A DNA stretch of 64,000 bases from NCBI GenBank assembly GCA_007695285.1, contig REEC01000125.1, positions 124,001 through 188,000 on the forward strand, in the 5' to 3' direction. Under the pieces are notes generated by a model that saw nothing but the letters and a program-made list of their open reading frames with translations, did not search any database and was not told the DNA's origin. Below are positions 44,057-51,830 of the stretch, piece after piece. The DNA is from Spirochaetaceae bacterium (GTDB lineage: Bacteria > Spirochaetota > Spirochaetia > DSM-27196 > PXBQ01). A program made the position numbers and the translations under genes. How positions within the stretch are numbered: position 1 is the stretch's first letter; each line of letters opens with the position of its first letter.

Positions 44057-46636
44057 ATGTCGGAGACCAGTCCGATGATGGAGCAGTACGAACGAGTCAA
44101 GCGTGCGTACCGCGATACGATCGTCTTCTTCCGGCTTGGCGACTTCTACGAGATGTTCCGGAGCGATGCGGCCGACGCCTCTCGGCTACTCGGGCTCACA
44201 CTGACCAAACGGAACGGCGTCCCGATGTGCGGCATTCCGTACCACGCGGCCTCCGCGTACATAGGGAAACTCGTCGCGGCCGGTAAGAAAGTCGCGATAT
44301 GCGAACAAACCCGTCCCGCTTCGGCCGGAAAGGGACTCGTCGAACGCGACGTCGTTGAAGTCGTAACCCCCGGAACAGTCATCGACGAAAACTATCTGGA
44401 TTCGACGAAGAACAACTACATCGCTGCGCTCGCGCGACACAACTCGGGCATTAACCTCGCGTGGTACGACCTTTCGACCGGTGAATTCTCACTTGCACTG
44501 TATGATCACGGTGATTTCGACTCGATTCGCGCGACTTTCGCGCGCCTGCATCCGGCGGAAGTCATCGTTCAGGACAGTTTTCTCGAGAACGATACGCGCG
44601 TTCAGTCGCTGTTATCTCGCGACCGCGTCGTGAATCGTTATCCCGACTGGAGTTTCTCTGTAAGATCGGGGTTCGAGTTCTTGACGCGCGCGTTGGCAGT
44701 CTTGAACCTCAAGGCCTTCGGGCTCACCGATGACGCCCCGGAGCTTTTTGCCGCGGGTGTCCTTCTCGAGTACGTCACCGAAGCCGCGCGAAATGCGACG
44801 CCGAATGTGCGCAATCTCGAGGTGTACCGCGACTCTGCGCACCTTGTGCTCGACGAAGCGACGCAAAAAAACCTCGAGCTACTCCAGAGTCTTTCTGACG
44901 GCTCGCGCGAATTCAGCCTGATCTCGGTGCTCGATCACACGAAAACGGCGTTCGGCGCACGTCGACTCAAACGCTGGGTACTCTCACCGTTACGCGATGT
45001 CTCCGAGATCGAAAGGCGGCATGAACGCGTATCGGAGTTGTACCACGATCAATTCACCCTGAACGCGGTGCGCGATATTCTCTCCGGTATTCTCGATCTT
45101 GAACGGCTATCGTCGCGGTGCACAATGGACCGTGCGCACGGCAAAGACGTGCTGGCGCTGAAAAATTCGCTCGGGTCATCGTTCGCTCTCGAGACGCGTA
45201 CCGGCTGGTTCCAAGACTCGATCGCGGGAAACCTTGAGGCGCGCGCAAGGATCCTATCGCTCGTAGAAACACTCGACGCGGGCCTCGCCGAGTTCCCGTC
45301 GACCGTACTAACCGAAGGCAATCTAATCCGGCGCGGATACAACGCGGAGCTCGACGAGCTGCACCAGCTCAAACAAAACAGTCACATCGTCCTCGACGAT
45401 TATCTCGATCAGACGCGTCGCCGAACGGGCATTTCTTCGCTGAAAATCAAGTACAACAAAATCCTCGGCAGATACATCGAGGTAACGAACGCGAATAAGC
45501 ACCTCGTGCCGGACGACTTCATCAGGCGACAATCGCTCGTGAACGGCGAGCGGTTTACGACCCCCGAGCTCTCGGAAATCGAGGACAAGATTACCTCTGC
45601 ATCCGAACGGATCGTCGAACTCGAACGGGTCCTTTTCCTCGAGCTTCGCGAAGCCGTGAAAGCCGAGGCGGCCGCTATTTCCACAATCGCTCACAACGTC
45701 GCGTTCATCGACTGCATCCAGTCGTTCGCGTGGTGCGCGACTCTGCACGGTTACACGCGACCGACGCTCACAACCGGAACCGAGCTCGCCATCGAGAACG
45801 GGAGACACCCCGTCGTCGAGGCGCATCTTCCGGGCGGTGGTTTCGTTCCCAACTCGCTCTCGCTCGGCGATGCGCGATTCGCGATGATCACCGGCCCTAA
45901 CATGGCCGGAAAGTCGACGTTTCTCCGGCAGACGGCCTTGATCGCTCTGATGGCGCAGGCCGGCAGCTTTGTTCCGGCAGATGATGCGCGAATCGGTGTC
46001 GTCGATCGCATTTTCTGCCGTGTCGGCGCGACGGATAATCTGGCGCGCGGCGAGTCGACATTTCTCGTGGAGATGAACGAGACCGCTTACATTCTCCGTA
46101 CCGCGGGTGAACGCAGCCTCGTCATCATGGACGAAGTGGGACGCGGTACCAGTACTCAGGACGGTCTTGCGATCGCATGGGCGGTAACCGAGTATCTGGT
46201 CGAGCGAGTCCGCGCGAGGACTCTCTTCGCGACACACTTTCACGAGCTGACGGCGATAAAGAATCCCGAGCTCATGAACCTCTCGATGAGCGTGGTCGAA
46301 GAAAACGGTAAAATCGTCTTCCTCAAGAAAGTTGTCGAGGGACCGTCGGACAATTCGTACGGGATCCACGTTGCCGAGCTAGCGGGTGTGCCGACCGAAG
46401 TCGTGCGTCGTGCCGAAGACGTACTCAGCGCCGGGATCGAACCCGCGATGAACATCGGAACTATTCAGTCCGCGCCGAGCCGAAAAACCCCGCCTGCCGA
46501 CGAGCTTTTTTCTCCAGTCGACCGCGTCGAACTCGAAATCCTCAACACGAACATCGATTCGACAACGCCTCTCGCCGCGTTGTCGGCGGTCGCGCGCTGG
46601 AAGGCGCTGCTCGAAACGCGAGACCGCTCACGGTAG
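44057..46636 (+). CDS. mutS: DNA mismatch repair protein MutS
   Basis: 859 residues. The N-terminal mismatch-binding domain has the Phe-x-Glu motif in FRLGDFYEMF; this is a MutS1-type protein. The connector and clamp regions follow. The C-terminal ATPase has Walker A ITGPNMAGKSTFLRQ, Walker B LVIMDEVGRGTST and the DGLAIAWA and THFHEL signatures. It recognises mispairs and recruits MutL. It is the last gene of the tamB-bamA-skp-mutS operon; the start has only a weak ribosome binding site. The convergent carotenoid gene ends 38 bases later with no clear terminator hairpin. Confidence 0.98.
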   Translation: MSETSPMMEQYERVKRAYRDTIVFFRLGDFYEMFRSDAADASRLLGLTLTKRNGVPMCGIPYHAASAYIGKLVAAGKKVAICEQTRPASAGKGLVERDVVEVVTPGTVIDENYLDSTKNNYIAALARHNSGINLAWYDLSTGEFSLALYDHGDFDSIRATFARLHPAEVIVQDSFLENDTRVQSLLSRDRVVNRYPDWSFSVRSGFEFLTRALAVLNLKAFGLTDDAPELFAAGVLLEYVTEAARNATPNVRNLEVYRDSAHLVLDEATQKNLELLQSLSDGSREFSLISVLDHTKTAFGARRLKRWVLSPLRDVSEIERRHERVSELYHDQFTLNAVRDILSGILDLERLSSRCTMDRAHGKDVLALKNSLGSSFALETRTGWFQDSIAGNLEARARILSLVETLDAGLAEFPSTVLTEGNLIRRGYNAELDELHQLKQNSHIVLDDYLDQTRRRTGISSLKIKYNKILGRYIEVTNANKHLVPDDFIRRQSLVNGERFTTPELSEIEDKITSASERIVELERVLFLELREAVKAEAAAISTIAHNVAFIDCIQSFAWCATLHGYTRPTLTTGTELAIENGRHPVVEAHLPGGGFVPNSLSLGDARFAMITGPNMAGKSTFLRQTALIALMAQAGSFVPADDARIGVVDRIFCRVGATDNLARGESTFLVEMNETAYILRTAGERSLVIMDEVGRGTSTQDGLAIAWAVTEYLVERVRARTLFATHFHELTAIKNPELMNLSMSVVEENGKIVFLKKVVEGPSDNSYGIHVAELAGVPTEVVRRAEDVLSAGIEPAMNIGTIQSAPSRKTPPADELFSPVDRVELEILNTNIDSTTPLAALSAVARWKALLETRDRSR

Positions 46637-46674
46637 GATTCCGGCGCGTATCGAACAACGAGGCCTGATTCGCG

Positions 46675-47421
46675 CTACAAAACAGCCGCCAGAACAAGCG
46701 CCCCCATCGCTATGAAACCGACAACGCCCGAGAGCCTGAGTTTCCAGAACACGATCTGTCCGATCGACTCGAGAATCCACGTAACCGCGTAGACGAATAC
46801 GAGCGCACGCGATGCCGCAGCCGCAGGAGCGAGAATCAAAGTCAACAAAAAGCCGACAATGAACCAACCGGCGAAATTCGTGAACGGAATATCGTAGTAC
46901 GGACCGGTGTGGTCCCATTTCCAGAAATTCCACCGCACCATCTGGGGATCCAGAAAGAGATCCCACGCGACGAACGCCGCCGCGGCGATGAGCGCAAAAA
47001 CGATGCGCGACTCTCCCGGGGCTAATGCGTCGGCGACCGCCCACGCGGCGGGTAACATCATGAGCCACGCGGCGGGGATCACAACCGGGACACGAGCGAT
47101 CTGTGGCTGCAGAACGGGCGTATACTCGTACCGTCCGAACGGATACCCGGTACGCGAACCGATGAACTCCACGAGCCATCCGGCAACCGGTATCCCGACG
47201 ATCACGATCGCATTCATCGGAAAACCGTACAACGGCACGATCACCGCGACGACCGCGACCGATTGAAAAACGACCCCGAGCGATATCCCGATGCGTTCGG
47301 CACCGGCTCCGCGCCACCAACGCAGAATCGGAACCATAATCATCGTGAAGACCCACAAACCGAGGAAAACGGCCGAAACAACCGGAATTTCCGTAAATAC
47401 CCCGCCGACAAACGAAATCAT
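46675..47421 (-). CDS. Carotenoid 1,2-hydratase-type membrane protein (CruF/DUF422)
   Basis: 248 residues with about seven transmembrane helices. The family signature WDLFLDPQMVRWNFWKW, followed by YYDIPFTNFAGWF, identifies the CruF/DUF422 family. Members add water across the 1',2' double bond of an acyclic psi end group, giving a 1'-hydroxy carotenoid. It lies 43 bases after the lycopene-cyclase gene on the same strand, so both are made together. GGAAGG precedes the ATG. I infer that the cell makes a monocyclic, 1'-hydroxylated carotenoid; phytoene synthase and desaturase must be elsewhere. Confidence 0.85.
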   Translation of the reverse strand: MISFVGGVFTEIPVVSAVFLGLWVFTMIMVPILRWWRGAGAERIGISLGVVFQSVAVVAVIVPLYGFPMNAIVIVGIPVAGWLVEFIGSRTGYPFGRYEYTPVLQPQIARVPVVIPAAWLMMLPAAWAVADALAPGESRIVFALIAAAAFVAWDLFLDPQMVRWNFWKWDHTGPYYDIPFTNFAGWFIVGFLLTLILAPAAAASRALVFVYAVTWILESIGQIVFWKLRLSGVVGFIAMGALVLAAVL

Positions 47422-47464
47422 ACGTGCATACCTTCCGAGTTCAAGAATTATCGCCGCGAGATCG

Positions 47465-48622
47465 TCAAATTTTTCTCAGGATCCGGGTACGAAACCACGC
47501 GCCGATGAAGAGACCCCACCTGACCGAAACCATGATCGCCAAGTCGTCGCGGATCGACGACTCCTCGTCGAGAAAGCGAAACAAACGGTGTATCGAGTTC
47601 TTCCGGAATAGGCGAGTGAAAACGTCCTTCGATTCGCCGCCGCGACGGTACATAATCTGCAGTAAAATCGTATCGAACACCCGGTACCGTCGCGGCGCGC
47701 GTTTAACGCGAAACGGATGACCGTAAGCTTTGAGCGACGCGACGATCGCAAGAGAATCTTTCTGAATCCGGTTGAACGCGAATCCGGTCGAGGCCTTCAC
47801 CCTACCGGCCTTCGTGCCGGTGTACATGATTCTTCGTCCACCGCGGCGAGGGAAAGGTTGCTCGGTCATGGGGATCACGCCGTGCTCGGACTCGTGGATG
47901 ACATATCTGTCGATATCGAGAACGCCGTGAACATACGCCTTCAGAGCGTTCTCATACTGTTCTTCGCTAAGCAGATCCGCCGAGAACAGCGTGAACTCGA
48001 CGAGCGCGCGTGTCGGACTTTCGGGGAGCACATACATGAACCGCATCTCGTTATTCTGCGGCGTTCGGAAATCGAACCACGACACCGTCTCGGGATCAAA
48101 CTCGGGCGACTCGGTTTCGATGAACCACCCCGTGAAGTGCTGTTTGAGGAAATGGTATTTTTTTGTGTCGACCGTAAAATTCCGCGGGACAAAAAAGCTG
48201 TCGAATACCCACCGCGCTTGATACGTGCGACCATCCGCCACGACTTCCGCAAACGCGTCGCCGTCGCGAATCTCGTCGACGACAGCGGTCAGAAAAACCG
48301 TGTTTGCGTCGCGCGAGAGAAACTCTTTCACGTAGCCATAAAAATCGACACCGCGGACCATCGTGTACGTGTACGGCGCAAGTTCGAGAACTTGGGTGTT
48401 CTCGGCGATCACCGCGAGTTTGCTCCATCGTTTAGCCGCGATTTGATCAAAATCGGTCTCGTCCGCGCTCCAGAAGCACCATGTCCGGTCGTTCGACCTT
48501 TTGTCGTCTTTGTCGATAATCAGAACTCGCTCATCGACAAAACCGTTCCGCCGAAGATGGTACGCAAGGCTCAACCCGGCGGCACCTCCACCGGCCATCA
48601 CAAAATCGTACGTGTCGTCCAT
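47465..48622 (-). CDS. crtY: Lycopene beta-cyclase, CrtY/CrtL flavoprotein type
   Basis: 385 residues. The N-terminal dinucleotide-binding fold reads FVMAGGGAAGLSLAYHLRR; NDRTWCFW is a hallmark of bacterial CrtY-type cyclases, and FLKQHFTGWFIET, PTRALVEFTLFS and KASTGFAFNRIQ are further conserved blocks. It closes a beta-ionone ring on one or both ends of lycopene or a related psi end group. The ATG at 48622 is taken; a GTG-initiated form at 48658 would begin inside the -35 element. No Shine-Dalgarno is present and the -10 is 7 bases away, so the message looks leaderless. A CruF-type hydratase follows. Confidence 0.88.
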   Translation of the reverse strand: MDDTYDFVMAGGGAAGLSLAYHLRRNGFVDERVLIIDKDDKRSNDRTWCFWSADETDFDQIAAKRWSKLAVIAENTQVLELAPYTYTMVRGVDFYGYVKEFLSRDANTVFLTAVVDEIRDGDAFAEVVADGRTYQARWVFDSFFVPRNFTVDTKKYHFLKQHFTGWFIETESPEFDPETVSWFDFRTPQNNEMRFMYVLPESPTRALVEFTLFSADLLSEEQYENALKAYVHGVLDIDRYVIHESEHGVIPMTEQPFPRRGGRRIMYTGTKAGRVKASTGFAFNRIQKDSLAIVASLKAYGHPFRVKRAPRRYRVFDTILLQIMYRRGGESKDVFTRLFRKNSIHRLFRFLDEESSIRDDLAIMVSVRWGLFIGAWFRTRILRKI

Positions 48623-48629
48623 GACGATT

Positions 48630-48658
48630 AATGTACGACGTCCGGCGAATACGGTCAA
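48630..48658 (-). promoter_or_regulatory. Promoter of the carotenoid operon (leaderless type)
   Basis: On the minus strand TTGACC (48653-48658), a 17-base spacer and TACATT (48630-48635), then 7 bases to the ATG at 48622. No convincing promoter for the divergent comF was found in the same gap. Confidence 0.6.
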
Positions 48659-48716
48659 TTCGAGTTTTCCGCACGAACGTGAAGTCTCCGAAAAAAACGC
48701 CGCGTAATCATACTGT

Positions 48717-49418
48717 ATGCGAAGCTGTTCACGATCGTTTCACCGTGTTCTCGCGTACGCGTTTTCCGGTGCCTGTGTCGGATGTGGCCGCCGCACCCCG
48801 GACTCGTTCGTTATAGGTACAGACCTGTGCCTTAGGTGTCTCTTCTCGATGCGCCGCGAATCTGCCCCTCGCTGCGTCCGGTGTTCGACGTCGCTCATTT
48901 CCGAGATCGATACATGCCTCCGGTGTCGAGACCGAACATACGCGTTCGAACGGAACGTCTCTTTGTTTCCGTTCGAAGGTGTCGCGCGAGCCGTCGTGCT
49001 CGCGTACAAGTCCGGCGGCCGCAAGAATCTTGCGCGGTTTCTCGGAAGGGTCGCGTATTCGACGTGGAAGACCGAGTACGCGGGTATCCCGGTCGTACCT
49101 GTGCCTCCGCGCCCGGCGGCGCTACGGAGTCGCGGGTGGGACCCTGTCGATCGAGTATGCCGCGTTCTTGCGCAGAACGGGGTACCGATCGAGCGGTGTC
49201 TACGCCGAAAAAACGCGCGCGCACAAAAGACTCTCTCAATAGATGAACGCGCGGTGAACATGCAGGGTGTATTCTCCGCGACGCGGACTCCGCCGAAACG
49301 TGTCGTCGTTTTCGATGACGTTTTCACGACCGGCTCGACAGTACACAACTGTGCCGAAACTTTGATCGACGCCGGTGCGAGTACCGTCTACGTTCTCACG
49401 CTCGTGCGCGAGACGTAG
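48717..49418 (+). CDS. comF: ComF-family phosphoribosyltransferase-like protein
   Basis: 233 residues. The N-terminal zinc-binding region has CVGCGRR, CLRC, CVRC and CLRCRDR pairs. The ComF block SLFPFEGVARAVVLAYKSGGR follows, and the C-terminal phosphoribosyltransferase loop is VVVFDDVFTTGSTV. ComF proteins act in DNA uptake for transformation in Gram-positive and some Gram-negative bacteria; in many genomes they occur alone and their role is unknown. The ATG at 48717 is the only start before the zinc motif, and it has no ribosome binding site. A repeat array and the rimP promoter lie downstream. Confidence 0.88.
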   Translation: MRSCSRSFHRVLAYAFSGACVGCGRRTPDSFVIGTDLCLRCLFSMRRESAPRCVRCSTSLISEIDTCLRCRDRTYAFERNVSLFPFEGVARAVVLAYKSGGRKNLARFLGRVAYSTWKTEYAGIPVVPVPPRPAALRSRGWDPVDRVCRVLAQNGVPIERCLRRKNARAQKTLSIDERAVNMQGVFSATRTPPKRVVVFDDVFTTGSTVHNCAETLIDAGASTVYVLTLVRET

Positions 49419-49437
49419 ACACAAACCGTTCGGCTTT

Positions 49438-49486
49438 GTTTTTCGACCGTCATGTTTTTTGGACCGTCATGTTTTTCGACCGTCAT
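49438..49486 (+). repeat. Three tandem 16-17-bp repeats upstream of the rimP promoter
   Basis: The unit GTTTTTCGACCGTCAT occurs at 49438-49453, 49454-49470 (one extra T, C to G) and 49471-49486. The last copy runs directly into the -35 TTGACA, sharing its first T. Spacing is one and a half helical turns per unit. It resembles a multi-site operator. Confidence 0.85.
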
Positions 49487-49514
49487 TGACAGCAATTGGT
49501 ATATTTGTTAGTTT
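49486..49514 (+). promoter_or_regulatory. Promoter of the rimP-nusA-infB operon
   Basis: Perfect TTGACA at 49486-49491, a 17-base spacer and an extended -10 TGT-TAGTTT (TAGTTT at 49509-49514). The leader is about 95 bases and includes a hairpin with a T8 run. Confidence 0.65.
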
Positions 49515-49545
49515 TAATCCACAGTATGATGAATCTTCGGCTTAT

Positions 49546-49572
49546 GAGGGTCCGCGAGACTCTCTTTTTTTT
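49546..49572 (+). terminator. Intrinsic terminator/attenuator in the rimP leader
   Basis: GAGGGTC (49546-49552), loop CGCGA and GACTCTC (49558-49564) form a 7-bp stem with one G-U pair, followed at once by T8 (49565-49572). It lies between the rimP promoter and the rimP start, so it would act on the operon's own transcript about 50 bases after initiation. Confidence 0.6.
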
Positions 49573-49616
49573 GCTCATCTCAAACAAAACGGCCGAGGGT
49601 CGGATTCGGAGGGGTA

Positions 49617-50069
49617 TTGAGCGCAGATAACAGGAGTTCTCCGGCTGAATTACTTTTCCCGGTACTCGAAGCGATGGGGTATCGTGTCGTCGAGATCACC
49701 TCGCGACCGGTTAAGGGGACGCTGCACGTCCACATCGTGATTTACAAGGACGACGGCGTCGGCGTCGACGACTGTGCGACCGTACATCGGACCGCGCTTT
49801 CGCGAATTGAGGTGTTGTATGGCGAACGCGACGTGCATCTCGAAGTTTCTTCGCCGGGCATTGACAGGCGCCTCAAAAGCACGAGAGAATACAGTGTCTT
49901 TGTCGGCAAGGGGGTTACCGTTTATCTGAGAGATGGCACGCAACTTGGTGGACTCATTCGGTCCGCAGGTTCGGATTCCGTCACGCTGGTGTCGAACGGT
50001 AGAGAAGTGACGCTTTTTTTCAACGAAATTCAGAAAACTAAACTTGACGATTCTCAGGAGGTCGGTTGA
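49617..50069 (+). CDS. rimP: Ribosome maturation factor RimP
   Basis: Assembly factor for the 30S subunit, 150 residues. N-terminal helix LLFPVLEAMGYRVVEI, the alpha/beta core VDDCATVHRTALSRIEV and DVHLEVSSPGIDRRLKS, then the SH3-like C-terminal domain GKGVTVYLRDGTQLGG. SSPGIDRRLK is the best-conserved family block. The start is TTG at 49617 with GGAGGGG immediately upstream; no ATG or GTG occurs before conserved sequence. It heads the nusA operon, as in E. coli and other bacteria. Confidence 0.92.
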   Translation: MSADNRSSPAELLFPVLEAMGYRVVEITSRPVKGTLHVHIVIYKDDGVGVDDCATVHRTALSRIEVLYGERDVHLEVSSPGIDRRLKSTREYSVFVGKGVTVYLRDGTQLGGLIRSAGSDSVTLVSNGREVTLFFNEIQKTKLDDSQEVG

Positions 50070-50073
50070 AACC

Positions 50074-51807
50074 ATGGCATCGGGCTTAAGCGACGCCATC
50101 CGAATGCTGATTCAAGATAAAGGCATTTCGGAAGAGCTGATCCTCAGGACAATAGAAGAGTTCCTCCTGGCTGCGTACAAGAAGAAATTCGGCAACGCGG
50201 ATAACGCCGTCGTGAAATTCAGCGACGACGGAACGGAAGTCACCCTGTACGCGCAAAGGCAAATCGTCGAAGACGTGTACGATCCGGTTTCGGAGATCGA
50301 ACTTGAGGACGCCTTGAAACTCAACGACGACTGCGAGATCGGTGACGAACTGCTGATCGAGATCGACCCGAAAGAGTTCGATCGCGGCGCCGTTCAAAGC
50401 GCCAAACAAAAGGCGAAACAGACGCTGCGGGAGATACAGAAAGATACGCTGTACTCGGAGTACAAAGACAAAGTCGGCGACATGATCATCGGGTATTACC
50501 AACGCGAGAGAAACGGTAATATTTTCGTAGACCTCGGCAAGACCGAGGGACTGCTTCCAAAACGATATCAGTCCCCACGCGAGATCTACCGCGTTAACGA
50601 TCGGATCAAAGCTTTGATCTATGAGGTAACAAAAGCGCCTGCCGGCTTGCAGATCATTCTGTCGCGTACGCACACCGACTTTGTTCGACGAGTTTTCGAG
50701 CTTGAAGTACCCGAAGTGTACGACAAAACCGTCGAGATCTTCAAAATCGTGCGGGAACCGGGTTATCGTACGAAACTCGCGGTGTACTCTAACCGTGACG
50801 ACGTTGACCCGGTCGGTGCGTGCGTCGGCCTGCGCGGAGTGAGAATTCAGGCGATTGTCCGCGAACTCGAGGGTGAAAAAATCGACATCCTCAAGTACGA
50901 CAACGATCCGCGCGAGTTCATCCGAAACGCTCTGTCGCCCGCGGAAGTCAGCCAGGTCGTCATCCTCGACGAGGCAAAACGACAAGCCCTCGCGGTCGTC
51001 CCTGACACGCAGTTGTCGCTCGCGATCGGAAAACAAGGTTTGAACGTGCGCCTCGCGAATCGGCTCGTCGACTGGAATATTGACGTCAAGACGCTCGAAC
51101 AGTTCGACGAGATGGATATCTCGGCCGAGTCGAAGCGGGCCGTTTCGGCGCTGTTCGGTGACTACGACGACGACGAGGAGATCACCGCGATCGCCGAGTT
51201 GCCGGATATGCCGACTCGCATCACGGACCTGCTGAAAGGCCGCGGCATCGAGATGATAGAGGATCTCGTGACGCTGAACGATGACGACCTTTTGAAGATC
51301 GAAGGCCTGTCGGCCGACGACATCGCCACGATCCGGCGGATCGTGACCGAAAACATCGAGATCGTCGAACAAGACGACGAAGATGAACTCGGGGAGAAAG
51401 ACGCCGACGAATCCGAAGATGCGGCCGATGGCGGTCCGGACGAGACATCAGCGACCGATGACGACACATCGGAGCCGAATCGCGAACCCGCAGCGGAACT
51501 CACCGACGTGACCGAAGCCGATGAGGAAGACACCGCCGACACGGTCGCAGAAGAAGAAGAAGAAGAAGACGAGTACGACGAAGAAGAGATTACGTTGATC
51601 TCGGAGTTACCGAGCATCTCCGAAAGAGTCGTTGCGGCGCTCGAGAAGAATAACATCGTCGACGTCGTTGACCTTGTCTCGATGTCGGAAGACGAATTGC
51701 AGGTTCTGCCGGGACTAAATCCTGACGACGTTGCGGATTTGCGGCGGATCATCTCCGAAAACGTCGAGATTATCGAACAGGATGACGATGAGGCGGAGGA
51801 AGAGTAA
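50074..51807 (+). CDS. nusA: Transcription termination/antitermination factor NusA with acidic-linked C-terminal repeats
   Basis: 577 residues. RNA-polymerase-binding N-terminal domain, S1 domain (VGDMIIGYYQRERNGNIFVDL), then KH1 and KH2 (GACVGLRGVRIQAIVREL, AIGKQGLNVRLANRL). The C-terminus has two similar helix-hairpin-helix-type repeats of about 65 residues: one from IAELPDMPTRITDLL (about residue 372) and one from ISELPSISERVVAAL (about 508). Each ends in ENxEI(V/I)EQDD. They are joined by about 70 mostly acidic residues including a Glu6 run. The repeats resemble the AR repeats of E. coli NusA. The ATG is 12 bases after AGGAGG, a long spacing. It overlaps no gene and lies 4 bases after rimP. 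Confidence 0.95.
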   Translation: MASGLSDAIRMLIQDKGISEELILRTIEEFLLAAYKKKFGNADNAVVKFSDDGTEVTLYAQRQIVEDVYDPVSEIELEDALKLNDDCEIGDELLIEIDPKEFDRGAVQSAKQKAKQTLREIQKDTLYSEYKDKVGDMIIGYYQRERNGNIFVDLGKTEGLLPKRYQSPREIYRVNDRIKALIYEVTKAPAGLQIILSRTHTDFVRRVFELEVPEVYDKTVEIFKIVREPGYRTKLAVYSNRDDVDPVGACVGLRGVRIQAIVRELEGEKIDILKYDNDPREFIRNALSPAEVSQVVILDEAKRQALAVVPDTQLSLAIGKQGLNVRLANRLVDWNIDVKTLEQFDEMDISAESKRAVSALFGDYDDDEEITAIAELPDMPTRITDLLKGRGIEMIEDLVTLNDDDLLKIEGLSADDIATIRRIVTENIEIVEQDDEDELGEKDADESEDAADGGPDETSATDDDTSEPNREPAAELTDVTEADEEDTADTVAEEEEEEDEYDEEEITLISELPSISERVVAALEKNNIVDVVDLVSMSEDELQVLPGLNPDDVADLRRIISENVEIIEQDDDEAEEE

Positions 51808-51830
51808 GCGGCACCGGATGGAAAGGGACT

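Noticed and set aside
48700-48716. CATACT as a leaderless -10 for comF
   Set aside because: It ends only 2 bases before the ATG, so transcription would start inside the gene, and no -35 fits.
49375-49620. 81-codon open frame between comF and rimP
   Set aside because: It spans the repeat array, promoter and terminator hairpin, overlaps comF, and has no ribosome binding site or family similarity.
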